Source: Camarhynchus parvulus (taxonomy: Eukaryota > Chordata > Aves > Passeriformes > Thraupidae). From it: a stretch of 64,000 nucleotides of DNA. Of the stretch, positions 1 through 10,800 are shown one piece after another; position 1 is the stretch's first letter; each line of letters opens with the position of its first letter. The DNA is taken from NCBI RefSeq assembly GCF_901933205.1, contig NC_044573.1:112403702-112467701 (forward strand). Reading direction: 5' to 3'. The notes under the pieces were generated by a model. It made no database searches and had not been told where the DNA came from. It saw only the letters and a program-made list of their open reading frames with translations. The position numbers were made by a program, and so were the translations under genes.

Positions 1-960
1 CGCACAGACGCGGAGCACAAATGGCACCGGGAGAGGGGGCCGGGGACATCGCAGCCAGCGGGGACCCTCGGGCGACATCAGCGTCACCCCGAGCGGGGAC
101 TCCGCACCCTGCGGACTCCCGGCCACCCTGAGCGGGGGACACCGGACCCGGCGGGTCCCCGCACCCTCGGTCACTCAGCCCGAGGGACGGGGAAGCCCCG
201 GTCCCGCTCTGCAGCGTCTGGTCCGGGATTCCCCTCGCCGGTCCTTTGCCGGCTGCATCCCCACTCCGCTGGAGGCTGGGCTGAGGAGGATGAGGGAGTG
301 GAGGAAGCCGCAAGTGCCTGCAGGGCCAGTGCCCGGCCCTGGAGATGTCACCGTGTGCTGTCCCCTGTCCCCATCACTGTCCCCTGGGCCAAGCACAAGG
401 GGAGGCTGCGGGACAGGGCGGAGCAGGGATGGGATGGAACAGAGGTGGAACAGTGAGAAGGGTGAAGCAGGAGCAGAGAAGAAGCAGGGATGGGATGGAG
501 CAGGGAAAGGGAGGCAACAGCTGCAGGAAAGGAGAGGGGACAGGGAAAGGCACGTATGGAATGGAGTTGGGATGGGGATGGAGCTGGGATGGGGATGGAG
601 CTGGGATGGGGACGGAAAGAAGGATACAGCAGCAGGAGGAGGAGGAGGAGGAGGATGGGGAAAGACCCAAGCCTCACTGCCGGGGGTGACACGGACAAAC
701 GGGACCCTGGGAGCTGCTGGATGGTGTCCATGTGGGGAAGGTCCCTGCCAGGTTCCCTCTCCCCGAGGCTCCCTGGGAGTTCCCCCCAAAATCCCCCCCG
801 CCATGGGTGGCTGTGGGGGCTCTCCCACGCCGTGAGCCCCCGGCATGGGGAGGATTTGGGATCGCTGAGCTGCTCCCCACGGCCTCGCCCCCTGCCACGG
901 ACTGCCGGGCACCGCGGCTATGACACACTCCGGCTTTATTCCCAGCAGCGGCACAAAAAC
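1..960. other. GC-rich non-coding stretch downstream of RAB10
   Basis: The first 270 bp are CpG-rich. Positions 415-660 hold degenerate purine-rich GGGATGG-type repeats and a short GGA triplet run. Long open frames here are low-complexity Pro/Ser/Cys or Gly/Trp translations with no recognisable domain. A minus-strand AATAAA lies at 940-935, but no upstream coding sequence supports a gene ending there. In mammals GAREM2 lies downstream of RAB10; none of its coding sequence is recognised here. Confidence 0.5.
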
Positions 961-974
961 AGCCTCAGCCGGAT

Positions 975-1310
975 ACCGGCGCCATGGGAACGGGGACACC
1001 ATGGCAGCAGGGACAGCGAGGCACGGGGACACCATGGCAGCGGGGACACCGCGGCAGTGGGAACAGGGACACTGTGGGAACAGGGACACCGCGGCACGGG
1101 AACACCATGGCAGCAGGGACACCATGGCGGTGGGGACATTGTGGGAATAGGGACACCGTGGCAGTGGAGACACCATGACAGCAGGGACACTGTGGCAGCA
1201 GCAACACCGCAGCATGGGGACACTGTGGGAACAGGGACACTGTAGGAACAGGGACACCATGGCATGGGGACACTGTAGGAACAGGGATACCGTGGCAGCG
1301 GGAGGGCAGC
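975..1310. repeat. Minisatellite, 17-20 bp unit (GGGACACCATGGCAGCA-like)
   Basis: About 18 degenerate copies of GGGACACCATGGCAGCA or GGGACACTGTGGGAACA in tandem. The array explains the Met-Ala/Val-Pro-rich open frames on both strands. Confidence 0.85.
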
Positions 1311-1829
1311 AGCAGCAATGGGTCCTCTGCTGTCCCCAGGATGGTCCCTCACTGGGCTTGGCTGGAGGAGACATCCCTGGCCCCAGAGGCTGGCAGAGGG
1401 GACAGGGTGGGGAAGGACAGTGGCACAGCAGTGGGGGCTCTTGGAGAGCTGGAACAGCCCCCCCTGATTCCCACCCAAGGCAGGGGTGCAGAACATGGGG
1501 TGCAGAACACGAGGTGGAAAAGCTGCTTCCCAAAAAACGCCCAAATCCCCTCCCCAGCAGGGCCCCAGAGGAGACCTCACACCCTCAAGCTGGTGTTCCC
1601 TCCCCGAGGGGGCTCCACGTCGGGGTGGGGCAGCCTCGGGCCCTCCGCTGCCCTTCCCACCATCCTGCCCTCGGCAAACGCCACCGGCAGCTTCGGGAAA
1701 GGCAGCGGGAGCAGCTCCACCCGCAGCCAAACCAGCCCTGAAAGTCTGGGGGACTCATCCCACCTCCTCCAGGGCTGGGCTCACTCCCACCGGAGCCAGA
1801 GGGAATTCAAGGGGCCCAGGAAGTCAGCA
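1311..1829. other. Unique non-coding stretch before the RAB10 3' end
   Basis: GC-rich sequence with no recognised coding, RNA or repeat signal. Confidence 0.4.
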
Positions 1830-1848
1830 GTGCAAGTTTATAAAAGCT

Positions 1849-1854
1849 TTTATT
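1849..1854 (-). terminator. RAB10: Likely distal poly(A) signal of RAB10
   Basis: TTTATT on the plus strand gives AATAAA on the minus strand, followed by AGCTTTTATAAACTTGCA, so cleavage near 1830 is plausible. A second minus-strand AATAAA lies at 2029-2024. Confidence 0.5.
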
Positions 1855-2934
1855 TGCTCTTGGTACGACCAAGAATGGGACAGTGATCTTTTATACAATT
1901 TGATACAGTAAGTGGTACAAAAGAATGTGTTTTAAATAAAAAGCCAGAGTGGAGTAGCAAAAATATTAAAAGATTAAGTAAAAAATTGTCGGCATGGGAA
2001 TTAATCCAAGACCTTGATGCTGTTTTATTCCACCGTCCGAGGGCACGGAGCGCCGCGGCCACCCCGGCGTGTGACACGGCCGTGGGGCAGAGCCAAGCTC
2101 GGGTTTGGTTCAGCAGGACCAATTTCATCGTTTAACACTTTTTTGGTGACAAAAGGGCAGCGCTGAGCTCCCTCCGCGGGCGGGGCCGGGGGCACGGAGG
2201 GGCGGCTGACACCTCCCGCTGCCCTTCTCTACTCCACAGGGCTGGGCTGGGCTTCCAAGCAGAGGTTTCACAAGCAGTTAGTCTGGAACGAGCAGGGAGT
2301 TGAGATACCAGCAGACATCAAGTTACTGCAAACTCCTCCGACATGATCGTTGTTGTTATGATTATTATTTTTAGGGGTTTTTGAATCTGTTTCAGCATCG
2401 GCACCGACTCGTGCTGCTCCCTCCTCCCGGCCCCGCCCCGCCTGAGCCCGCGGGTGCAGCTGGAGCTCGGACAGGAACAGAAATAGACCCGATAGAAACA
2501 GCTCAGTTTTACTGACGGGCAGGGACGAGGGGGCGGCGTTGGCAGCGAGTGGCACCAGCGAGTGGCCTGGGCTCCACCTGTGCCTGCAGCGGGCACAGCG
2601 TCTACAAAGGGGGCACACACAGGGAGCCGAGCCCCTGCAAGCAAATAAAAAGCTCACGTTTAAAACAAGGATTATACAAAAAAAAAAACCCTTGATGTAG
2701 ATTTCGCCATTTTTTCCCTTTTTGATCACGTTAGAAAGTGCAGATTTAGCCAAAAGTGGCCGGACTCTGTACAACGCTGAGCCCGAGCTCACCAGCCACT
2801 CGCCTGGGCAGGGTTAACACACACGGGGACAAAATGCCAAATACAGAGGGACAGGGGGACACCTCGGTGAGGAGCCGCTCCGGACCAGGAGTTCCGTGTT
2901 AAAACACCGTCATTTCATTAAAATTCACTCAGCG

Positions 2935-3500
2935 TTAGCGGCTGCGGCGAGGGCGGAGCGGAGCCACTCCCGGTGCCAGTCCCGGTGCCAGTCCCGGTGC
3001 CAGTCCCGGTGCCAGTCCCGGTGCCAAGGCCGCGGCCGGAGCGAGGCACAGGCGGGGCCCAGGAGTGGAGCGGGGCTCGGGGCGGCTGCGGAGTGTCCTG
3101 CCCGCCGGGAGCGGGCTCGGGGCCGGGTTTGGAGCCGGGATTCACCGCCGGGGACCCGCGGCCGGGCATCCACGCGGGGCAGCGGCGGTGCCGGGCCCCT
3201 CCTGCGGCAGGACAGGGCCAGCAGGGCCGGTGCCAGCGGCAGGAGCGGCAGGACAGGGCCAGCAGGGCCGGTGCCAGCCGCAGGAGCGGCAGGACAGGGC
3301 CAGCAGCGCCGGTGCCAGCGGCAGGACAGGCGCAGCGGGCCAGCCGCAGGAGCGCACAGAGCAGCGGGAGAAGCAGCGCCCGGTGCCAGCCGCAGGAGCG
3401 GCGGGAGCGCTGGAACGGCCGCTCCATCCCGGGGAGAGCGGCCCCGCCGGGATCCGGGGCGGGGCCGGCCCGGCGCGGCTGCGGACACTGGAAAGTGGAA
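2935..3500. repeat. GC-rich tandem block inside the presumed RAB10 3'UTR
   Basis: Starts with about five copies of the 12-mer CCGGTGCCAGTC (2969-3027). From about 3190 to 3410 it continues with imperfect units of about 50 bp built on GCAGGACAGGGCCAGC and GGTGCCAGC. CpG is frequent, unlike the AT-rich UTR on either side. Confidence 0.75.
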
Positions 3501-3963
3501 AGTTTCCAGGGAGGTAATAAATTAAACTGCCCTCTGGCTGGTTTGTTTCCTTTCCTTTCCTTCTCTTTCCATCCAGTTCCGCTCAGGCTCGGGCCGGCCC
3601 CGCAGCCCTCGGAGCGGCCGGCGGGGGACAGAAGCTGGGAGCTCGTGTTAATGAACTGCTGTCAGTTGGGGGATCCATGTTATATTCATACACAGAAAGT
3701 AGACAACCACATCACCCTCCATAGAAACTAGTGCATGCAAATAACTCTTCCATATGGGGGGAAAGGCCGGGGCTACGCGGGAGGAGGAGGAGGGAACCAC
3801 TAGTGACGGACAGGCCTAGGGGGGTTAGTAGGAATCTCAACATTTTTACCTCGGAAGCTAAATCAGTGCTTTGTATTAAATTTTTGGCAAACACACCGCG
3901 TTGCCATCCTTTCCATTAACACATCACACCATGGAGAAATGCAAATCAAAGCATCATGCAGGC

Positions 3964-3964
<1 letters not shown>

Positions 3965-3994
<30 letters not shown>

Positions 3995-4008
3995 AAAAAA
4001 AAAAAAAG
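3965..4008. repeat. Poly(A)/poly(U) tract in the RAB10 3'UTR
   Basis: Forty-odd A residues with a single G on the plus strand, hence a long U tract in RAB10 mRNA. It could be a mononucleotide expansion or an old retroposon tail. No retroposon body is recognised to its left. Confidence 0.85.
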
Positions 4009-4425
4009 GAAAGAGCGGCAAAGTGAGAAAAAAAAATGGCAGCGGGAAGAGTTGGGAGCGGCGGGATTGGCAAAGGAGACACAGCAGGTTACATGGAGTT
4101 TGCTTTTGTTTTGCACCACCCTTTGTCCTCGATGCATGACACCAACGTTACAGAAAGCAACCACTACAGAGGTCAGGACTCAATGGCACAGGGGGGATGG
4201 GATGTCTCCTGCACATGCTTCCACCAGAAAAGAGAAAAGAAAGTGAAAATAAAAGTTCCTTTTTCCACATAAGGCACAGGACAAAGAAACCCCACTCACG
4301 GACTCAAGGCGAAAATGAGTTTTTCCTGGCTCTTGCCTGATGCATCTAGAGAATATGGTGACTCAAGCACATGATCCATGACAGAAAATTCCACTGTTGT
4401 ACAAAATCAATTGTTAATTCTAACC

Positions 4426-4431
4426 TTTATT
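4426..4431 (-). terminator. RAB10: Candidate proximal poly(A) signal of RAB10
   Basis: AATAAA on the minus strand about 320 nt after the stop. It could give a short 3'UTR isoform that lacks the U-rich tract and the GC-rich repeat block. Confidence 0.35.
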
Positions 4432-4751
4432 CTTATACAATTTGCAGAAGAGAGTTGAGTATGATTGCTCTGGGGTTTAATGGCAGGAGGGACGGGACTA
4501 TAATACAACCCAAACGTAGTGGTGAGCTGAGCAGGGACATGGAAATGAAGTCACGGAGATGAATTTCCTATACACGTGTTGAGAAAACTGGAGTAGGCAA
4601 AGCTGTCCTAGCCAGAAAACCAAGGGGAGGCAGGAGCTCGTTAAGATGAGGAACAAAACCATTGGTTTCAGGTTAAAAAACGGACAGAGTGGTTTGTTTT
4701 GCAGCGAGAAAAAAGGGGCGGTGGATGGCGATTGGTGAGAGAGGAGAAGGT

Positions 4752-4835
4752 TCAGCAGCACTTGCTCTTCCAGCCCGTCACCCCACTGCCACTGCTGATA
4801 TCTACATTTTCACTGTTGGGCTCTTTTACAGGGGT
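4752..4835 (-). CDS. RAB10: RAB10 coding exon 6 (residues 174-200 and stop)
   Basis: Encodes the hypervariable tail [20 protein letters not shown] then GWKSKCC and TGA (4754-4752). The two terminal cysteines are the substrate for Rab geranylgeranyl transferase. The acceptor is TTTCCTTGCAG|ACC. Ser190 replaces the Gly I recall in mammals, within a Ser/Gly linker. Confidence 0.96.
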   Translation of the reverse strand, partial: TPVKEPNSENVDISSGSGVTGWKSKCC

Positions 4836-7800
4836 CTGCAAGGAAACAAGTGAACACAGTTAGATGGCTCTGGAGATCCCCCAGGAAAACACCCAGAGCT
4901 GGGGGCTGGCATCACCAGAGGGAACTGGGACCAACTGTGCACAAAGAGCTCCTCAGAAACACAGAGAATCCTCCCCCAGCTCCAGCACAAATGTGCAAAA
5001 CCAATTTAAGGGGATTTTTGTTGTTGCTGTTGTTGTTTAGTTTGTTTTAAATAAATGGAAAGCTGGTAAAAAAAAACCCCAGTGCTTGAACTGGGACCAC
5101 CCCAAAGTCAACTGGAATTATTTTAGAGCCAACAATGGGTTTGGTGGATAAGGAAATCCCAGTCTACAACCACCACAAGCTGAACTCAGATGATGTGAAC
5201 TAATGACCTCCAAAATCCACAGTTTTTATGGACAAACTGGGCTTGTTCCCAGCCTCTGCTCCCTGCTCCTGGGACAGCAGCTCCCAAGGAAGGACACACA
5301 AGCTCCTCCTTGTCACAGGATGGAACTTGGTGACACCAAAGCCAAAACCCCACTCCAGTGCGTTTGATCCAACACCAACATCTACTTCCAGCTGCCTGGA
5401 AAGGAACCTAAACCCTCACCACACTTCACTCTCCACATTCCTTTTTTACCTCTCTTTGTCACAGCCGTGCAAAAGAACCCCCAGGATAATGACAGAGGCC
5501 AAAAATGAAGATTTAAGGCCCAAAGGTTGGTATGGTGTGTAGCCTGACCTCCTGTTCACCAATGTTTTCACCCCACTTATCACACAAAGCTTGTCAGAAA
5601 CTGATTAAGAAATGACTGAGGACTGCAGTGACAACTGGGTGACATTATTCACAGAATTATCACACAGGAGAGGAAGGCAGGGCTGAGACAGGCTTGGGAT
5701 GGGGTTCATTTGTGGAGGAACAGGAACAACAAGGGCCAGGGTTGGCCAGTCCATGTGTCTGGAGCTCCACAGAGTTCCCATGAGCTGCTGCTAGGCAGGA
5801 ATGTTCCAGCACAGGGGTTTCTGTGTACACTGAGCCCTTGGCCAGGGGAGTGCATCCCACAGAAATGGTCCCAGGGCCACGCAGGGATCCAGCCCAGCTC
5901 AGTCCTGGAACAGCTCAGCGGTGCCTGCAGGAAGCTGATGGAGTTTGTACTCCTGACAGAGGTCAGGGCCACAAACAGCAGCTCTGGGCACACAGGGATC
6001 TGCTGCAGGCCATGCACACAACCCAGGGTGGCAGCAGGGCCAGGGCAGTGCCCGTCCCCTGTGCTGGCACTGCTGGGCACCTCCAGTGCTGGGGGCAGCT
6101 CTGGGCCCCTCCTGCCAGGACAGACCTGCAGGGGCTGCAGCGTGTCCAGGGAAGGGAACGGAGCTGGGAAGGGAATGGAGCCCCAGGAGGGGCTGAGGGA
6201 GCTGGGAAGGGGCTCAGCCTGGAGCAAAGGAGGCTCAGGGGGGACCTTGTGGCTCTGCACAAGTCCCTGCCAGGAGGGGACAGCCAGGGGGGTTGGGCTC
6301 TGCTCCCAGGGAACAGGGACAGGCCAAGGGGAAATGGCCTCAGGCTGGGCCAGGAGGGTCTAGATTGGATACAGGGAACAATTTCCTCCTGGATAGGTTG
6401 TCCATCCCTGGAGGGATTTAAAAGCCCTGTGGATGTGGCACTTGGGGACACGGATCAGTGGTGGCTCTGGCAGTGCTGGGCAATGATTTGACTTGGTGCT
6501 CTCAGCTTTTGTAGCCTCACTGACTCCATGGTTCCATGGCACACTGCACCTCTCAGGAAGGGGAGCCAACCACCCAATGGAACCCCCAAGGAAATGCCAG
6601 GGCTGGGAGCACAGCTGGGAGTGGCAGAGCTCGTTCCTGCCCCACCCTGCACACCTGAACCCTTCCCAACAGCCCCTCAAGAGCTGTCAGTGCATGGACA
6701 GACAGAGTGACAGGAAAGGAGAATTCTCTTCATGAGCTGTCAGTGCACTGACAGACACCGTGGCAGGAAAGGAGAATTCTCTCCACATTAACAGGAACAT
6801 TTAACTCCAGCAGAGGCACAACAACCATGAGTGTAAGGGCCAAACAAACAGGAATTTCATTTCCTTGGCTCTGATGGGATGTCACTCCCTGTAGGCAGGC
6901 CCTCTACAACAACAAAACATCAAACAAGCTACAGAAGTTCAGCCCTGCTCCTTCAGGGACTGCTGGGCCTCAGCACAGCAAAGTCAAAGTGCAAGCACAC
7001 AGGTGAAGATCACAAAAGGAGAGCTGGAATTTCAGGATATTTGTTCTCAAGGAATGCTGTGAGCACCTACCTTTCGAAGAATGTCTTCTGCTAATGTGAG
7101 GAATGCCTTCTCAATGTTTATATTTGCTTTTGCACTAGTTTCAAAAAACCTAATACCGTGCTCCCTGGCAATCTGCAGCAAACAGAGAGAGGCAGGTTAG
7201 AGAGGCTGGGGATGTTCCAGTGGTGCCATCACCACTGTGGGATCAGCAGCATTTATAAAGCAGGGAATACTGGACTGGACATGAGCCCAGGGGTGCCCAG
7301 GTGTGCCAGAGGCCACTGGCCCCTGGGCTGTGCCAGCTCTGGGGTGGCAGCAGGGCCAGGGCAGTGCCCATCCCCTGTGCTGGCACTGCTGGGCACCTCC
7401 AGTGCTGGGGGCAGCTCTGGGCCCCTCCTGCCAGGACAGACCTGCAGGGGCTGCAGCGTGTCCAGGGAAGGGAACGGAGCTGGGGAGGGAATGGAGCCCC
7501 AGGAGGGGCTGAGGGAGCTGGGAAGGGGCTCAGCCTGGAGCAAAGGAGGCTCAGGGGGGACCTTGTGGCTCTGCACAAGTCCCTGCCAGGAGGGGACAGC
7601 CAGGGGTGTCGGGCTCTGCTCCCAGGGAACAGGGACAGGCCAAGGGGAAATGGCCTCAGGCTGGGCCAGGGCAGGCTCAGGGTGGACACCAGGAGGAATT
7701 TCTGCATGGAAAGGGTGCTCAGGCCTTGGCAGGGGCTGCCCAGGGAGGTTTGCAGTGCCCATCCCTGCAGGTGTCACCTGGATGTGGCACTGAGTGCCCT

Positions 7801-10800
7801 GGGCTGGGGACAAGGTGGGCATTGGGCACAGCTGGCACTGGATGGGCTGGAGGGATTTTCCAGCCTCAGGGATTCTGGGATTCTGTGACTCCCTTCCAAC
7901 TGGCACCAGCAGCACCAGCCAGGTGAGGTGGCTCAGAGATTCAGAATGTCACAATTCAGAACAATTAAAATCTACTAAATAATCCCCAGTCAGTGTCTGA
8001 GCCTAAGAGGACAGACACCACACACTGTGACACTGTGAGGGACTTCAGGGATGTCTGGGAATTTTGAGCTATCAAAAGAAGCAGAAACTGCAGCTGAGCT
8101 CACCCCATTCATGGCAGTTTCTGAGCAAACATTCCCAGGATTCACATCCATCAGCTCCTGCATTCATGCCCTGGCACACCCCACTGGGGCATCCCAACCC
8201 CCTGGAGCAGGCAAAAGTCTTGGCACTGATTTGCTGACTTGGATAAAGAAGTTTTTGTTTGATACTCACCTGTTCGCCTTTTGCTTTAGGGACAACTCTT
8301 TTATCTTCCATGTCACACTTGTTTCCTAACAGCATCCTCTCCACATCCTCGTTGGCGTGCTGGAAGGACACAGGGACAGGGTTACAGGGTCACACATGTC
8401 CCCCTCACACCCAAAATACCTGCTTCACTTTGGTGTGGCCAGGCCACCACCTGCACCTGCAATCTGGGGACATTCACAGCTGCCCACAATGGAGCTTCAT
8501 GTGCTGCAGTGGCACAGGAACAAGCTGTTAATTAACCCCAGCCTCCTAATGACTTCCTAGCACTGGTTAATGGTTTTTTCCTCTCCACTTTTTGTCACTG
8601 CACAATGTGAGGGATGAGCCAGGGGAGAAAAAGGGACTGGGGAGGAAAACAGGGGGCAAGAGCCAAAGACAGAAATGAGAGAAGGGAACCAGAAACCAGA
8701 GTGGGGCAGGGTCTCCAAAGGGAGCAGGGAGGGGAGGGGTTGGTGTTCCCTCAAGGTGTGGGGCAGGAGGATGCAGTGCCAGCCTGGCAGGGATAAGGAA
8801 TCCCAGATCCAGCCCAGATCCATTCCCTGCAGCACAGGCCTCTCTGGAGAGGGAATGTGGATCATTTCTCATCAGTCCTGGGGAGCTGGGGAGGTCCTGT
8901 CTCCCTGCCCGTTGGCCAGCACTGCCCCGTGTCCCCAAGTGCCACATCCACACAGCTTTTAAATCCCTCAGGGATGGGGACTGCACCCCTGCCTGGGCAG
9001 CCAGCAGGGAATTATGATGATGCCAGGCCCCAAGAATTACTGAAGGAGGATCCAGAACTCCAGGAGCTGGGAAGGTCCTGGAGCAGATCCCCTGGGCTGT
9101 GATCACACACAGCACTTGCAGGACAAGCAGGAGATCAGGCCCAGCCAGTCTGGCTTTGTGACAGGTCCTGCTCGACCACCCTGATCTCCTTCTGTGACAG
9201 TGAGACCTTAATGGAGGAGGGAAAGGTGGTGGATGCATCTGCCTGGGCTTTGCTGAAGCCTTTGGCACCTTCTCCCATGGCACTGTCCTGGAGAAACTGC
9301 CTGGTCCTGCCTTGGACGGGTGCACCCTGCTGGGATAAACCTGGGCATGGAGGCACATCCAGCCGGGCACGGGCACCAGGGGGCTCAGGGCTGCCTCACT
9401 CCTGCCCAACACCTTCAGGGCATGGAGGGCACCAGCCTGGCTCAGCTCAGCGACAGCCCCAGGGCTGGGATGTGGAGCTGCTGGGGGCAGGGGGCTCTGC
9501 AGAGGGACCAGGACAGCCTGGATCCATGGGCTGGGGACAACAAGGGTGAGGGACAAACTGTTCTATCATTTTCGTGTGAATTGTTTTGACTTAATGACCA
9601 ATCACAGCCAGCTGTGTCAGGACTCTGGCGAGAGTCATGAGTTTTTCATTAGTATCTCGTTAAACCTTCTGTAAAGTATCCTTTCTCTAGAATAGAATAG
9701 AATAGAATAGAATAGAATAGAATAGAATAGAATAGAATAGAATAGAATAGAATAGAATAGAATAGAATAATAACATAATATAATAGCCTTCTAAGACCAT
9801 GGAGTCAGAGTCATCATTCCTTCCTCCTCTAATGGGGGACCCTGAAAACACCACACACAGGAGCTCAGGTGTGGGATGCTTGGCTCAGGTTTTGGGATGC
9901 CTGGCTCAGGTTTGGCTGAGGTTTGGCTCAGGTGTGGGATGCCTGGCTCAGTTGTGGGGTGTCTGGCTCAGTTGTGGGATGTCTGGCTCAGGTTTGGCTC
10001 ATGTTTGGCTCAGGTTTGGGGTGTCTGGCTCAGGTTGGAATGTCTGGCTCAGGCTGGGATGTCTGGCTCAGGTTTGGGATGTCTGGCTCAGATGTGGGAT
10101 GTCTGGCTCAGGTTTGGTCCATGTTTGGCTCATGTTTGGGGTGTCTGGCTCAGGTTTGGTCCATGTTTGGCTCATGTTTGGGGTGTCTGGCTCAGGTTTG
10201 GGGTGTCTGGCTCAGGTTGGGGTGTCTGGTCCTGGTTTGGGGTGTCTGGCTCAGGTTTGGGGTGTCTGGCTCATGTTTGGGGTGTCTGGCCCCGGTTTGG
10301 GATATCTGGCTCAGGTTTGGGGTGTCTGGCTCAGGTTTGGGATGTCTGGCTCAGGTTTGGGGATGCCTGGCTCATGTTTGGGGTGTCTGGCCCTGGTTTG
10401 GGGTGTCTGGCTCAGGTTTGGGATGTCTGGCTCAGGTTTGGGGATGCCTGGCTCATGTTTGGGGTGTCTGGCCCCGGTTTGGAGTGTCTGGCTCAGGTGC
10501 GGGATGTCTGGCTCAGGTTTGGAGTGTCTGGCTCAGGTGCGGGATGTCTGGCTCAGGTTTGGGGATGCCTGGCTCATGTTTGGGGTGTCTGGCCCTGGTT
10601 TGGGATGTCTGGCTCAGGTGTGGGATGTCTGGCTCAGGTTTGGAGTGTCTGGCTCAGGTGTGGGATGTCTGGCTCAGGTTTGGAGTGTCTGGCCCTGGTT
10701 TGGAGTGTCTGGCTCAGGTTTGGGATGTCTGGCTCAGGTGTGGGATGTCTGGCTCAGGTTTGGGATGTCTGGCTCAGGTGTGGGATGTCTGGCTCAGGTG

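Larger units (their letters stand above)
1830..4751 (-). other. RAB10: RAB10 3'UTR (inferred extent about 2.9 kb)
   Basis: Continues from the stop codon into non-coding sequence, much of it AT-rich. No splice site is needed. The length of about 2.9 kb fits the long RAB10 3'UTR known in mammals, but the far end is inferred from a poly(A) signal. It contains a proximal AATAAA (4431-4426), a U-rich tract as read in the mRNA (plus 3965-4008), and a GC-rich repeat block at about 2935-3500. An end nearer the stop, with the GC block outside the transcript, cannot be excluded. Confidence 0.6.

Noticed and set aside
935..940. AATAAA on the minus strand as the end of another gene
   Set aside because: No upstream coding exons or splice sites support a second minus-strand gene ending here.
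175..1533. 452-codon minus-strand frame and overlapping plus-strand frames
   Set aside because: Low-complexity Cys/Pro/Ser translation of GC-rich DNA and a minisatellite; several frames are open at once and no domain is seen.
2896..3731. Arg/Gly/Ala-rich frames over the GC-rich block
   Set aside because: Frames open on both strands due to lack of stops in GC-rich repeats; lies in the presumed 3'UTR.
5706..6491. Recurring 150-260 codon frames such as those with [17 protein letters not shown]
   Set aside because: The same peptide recurs at 7.2, 23, 27.5, 44.5 and 54 kb because it is CR1 3' sequence; not a gene family.
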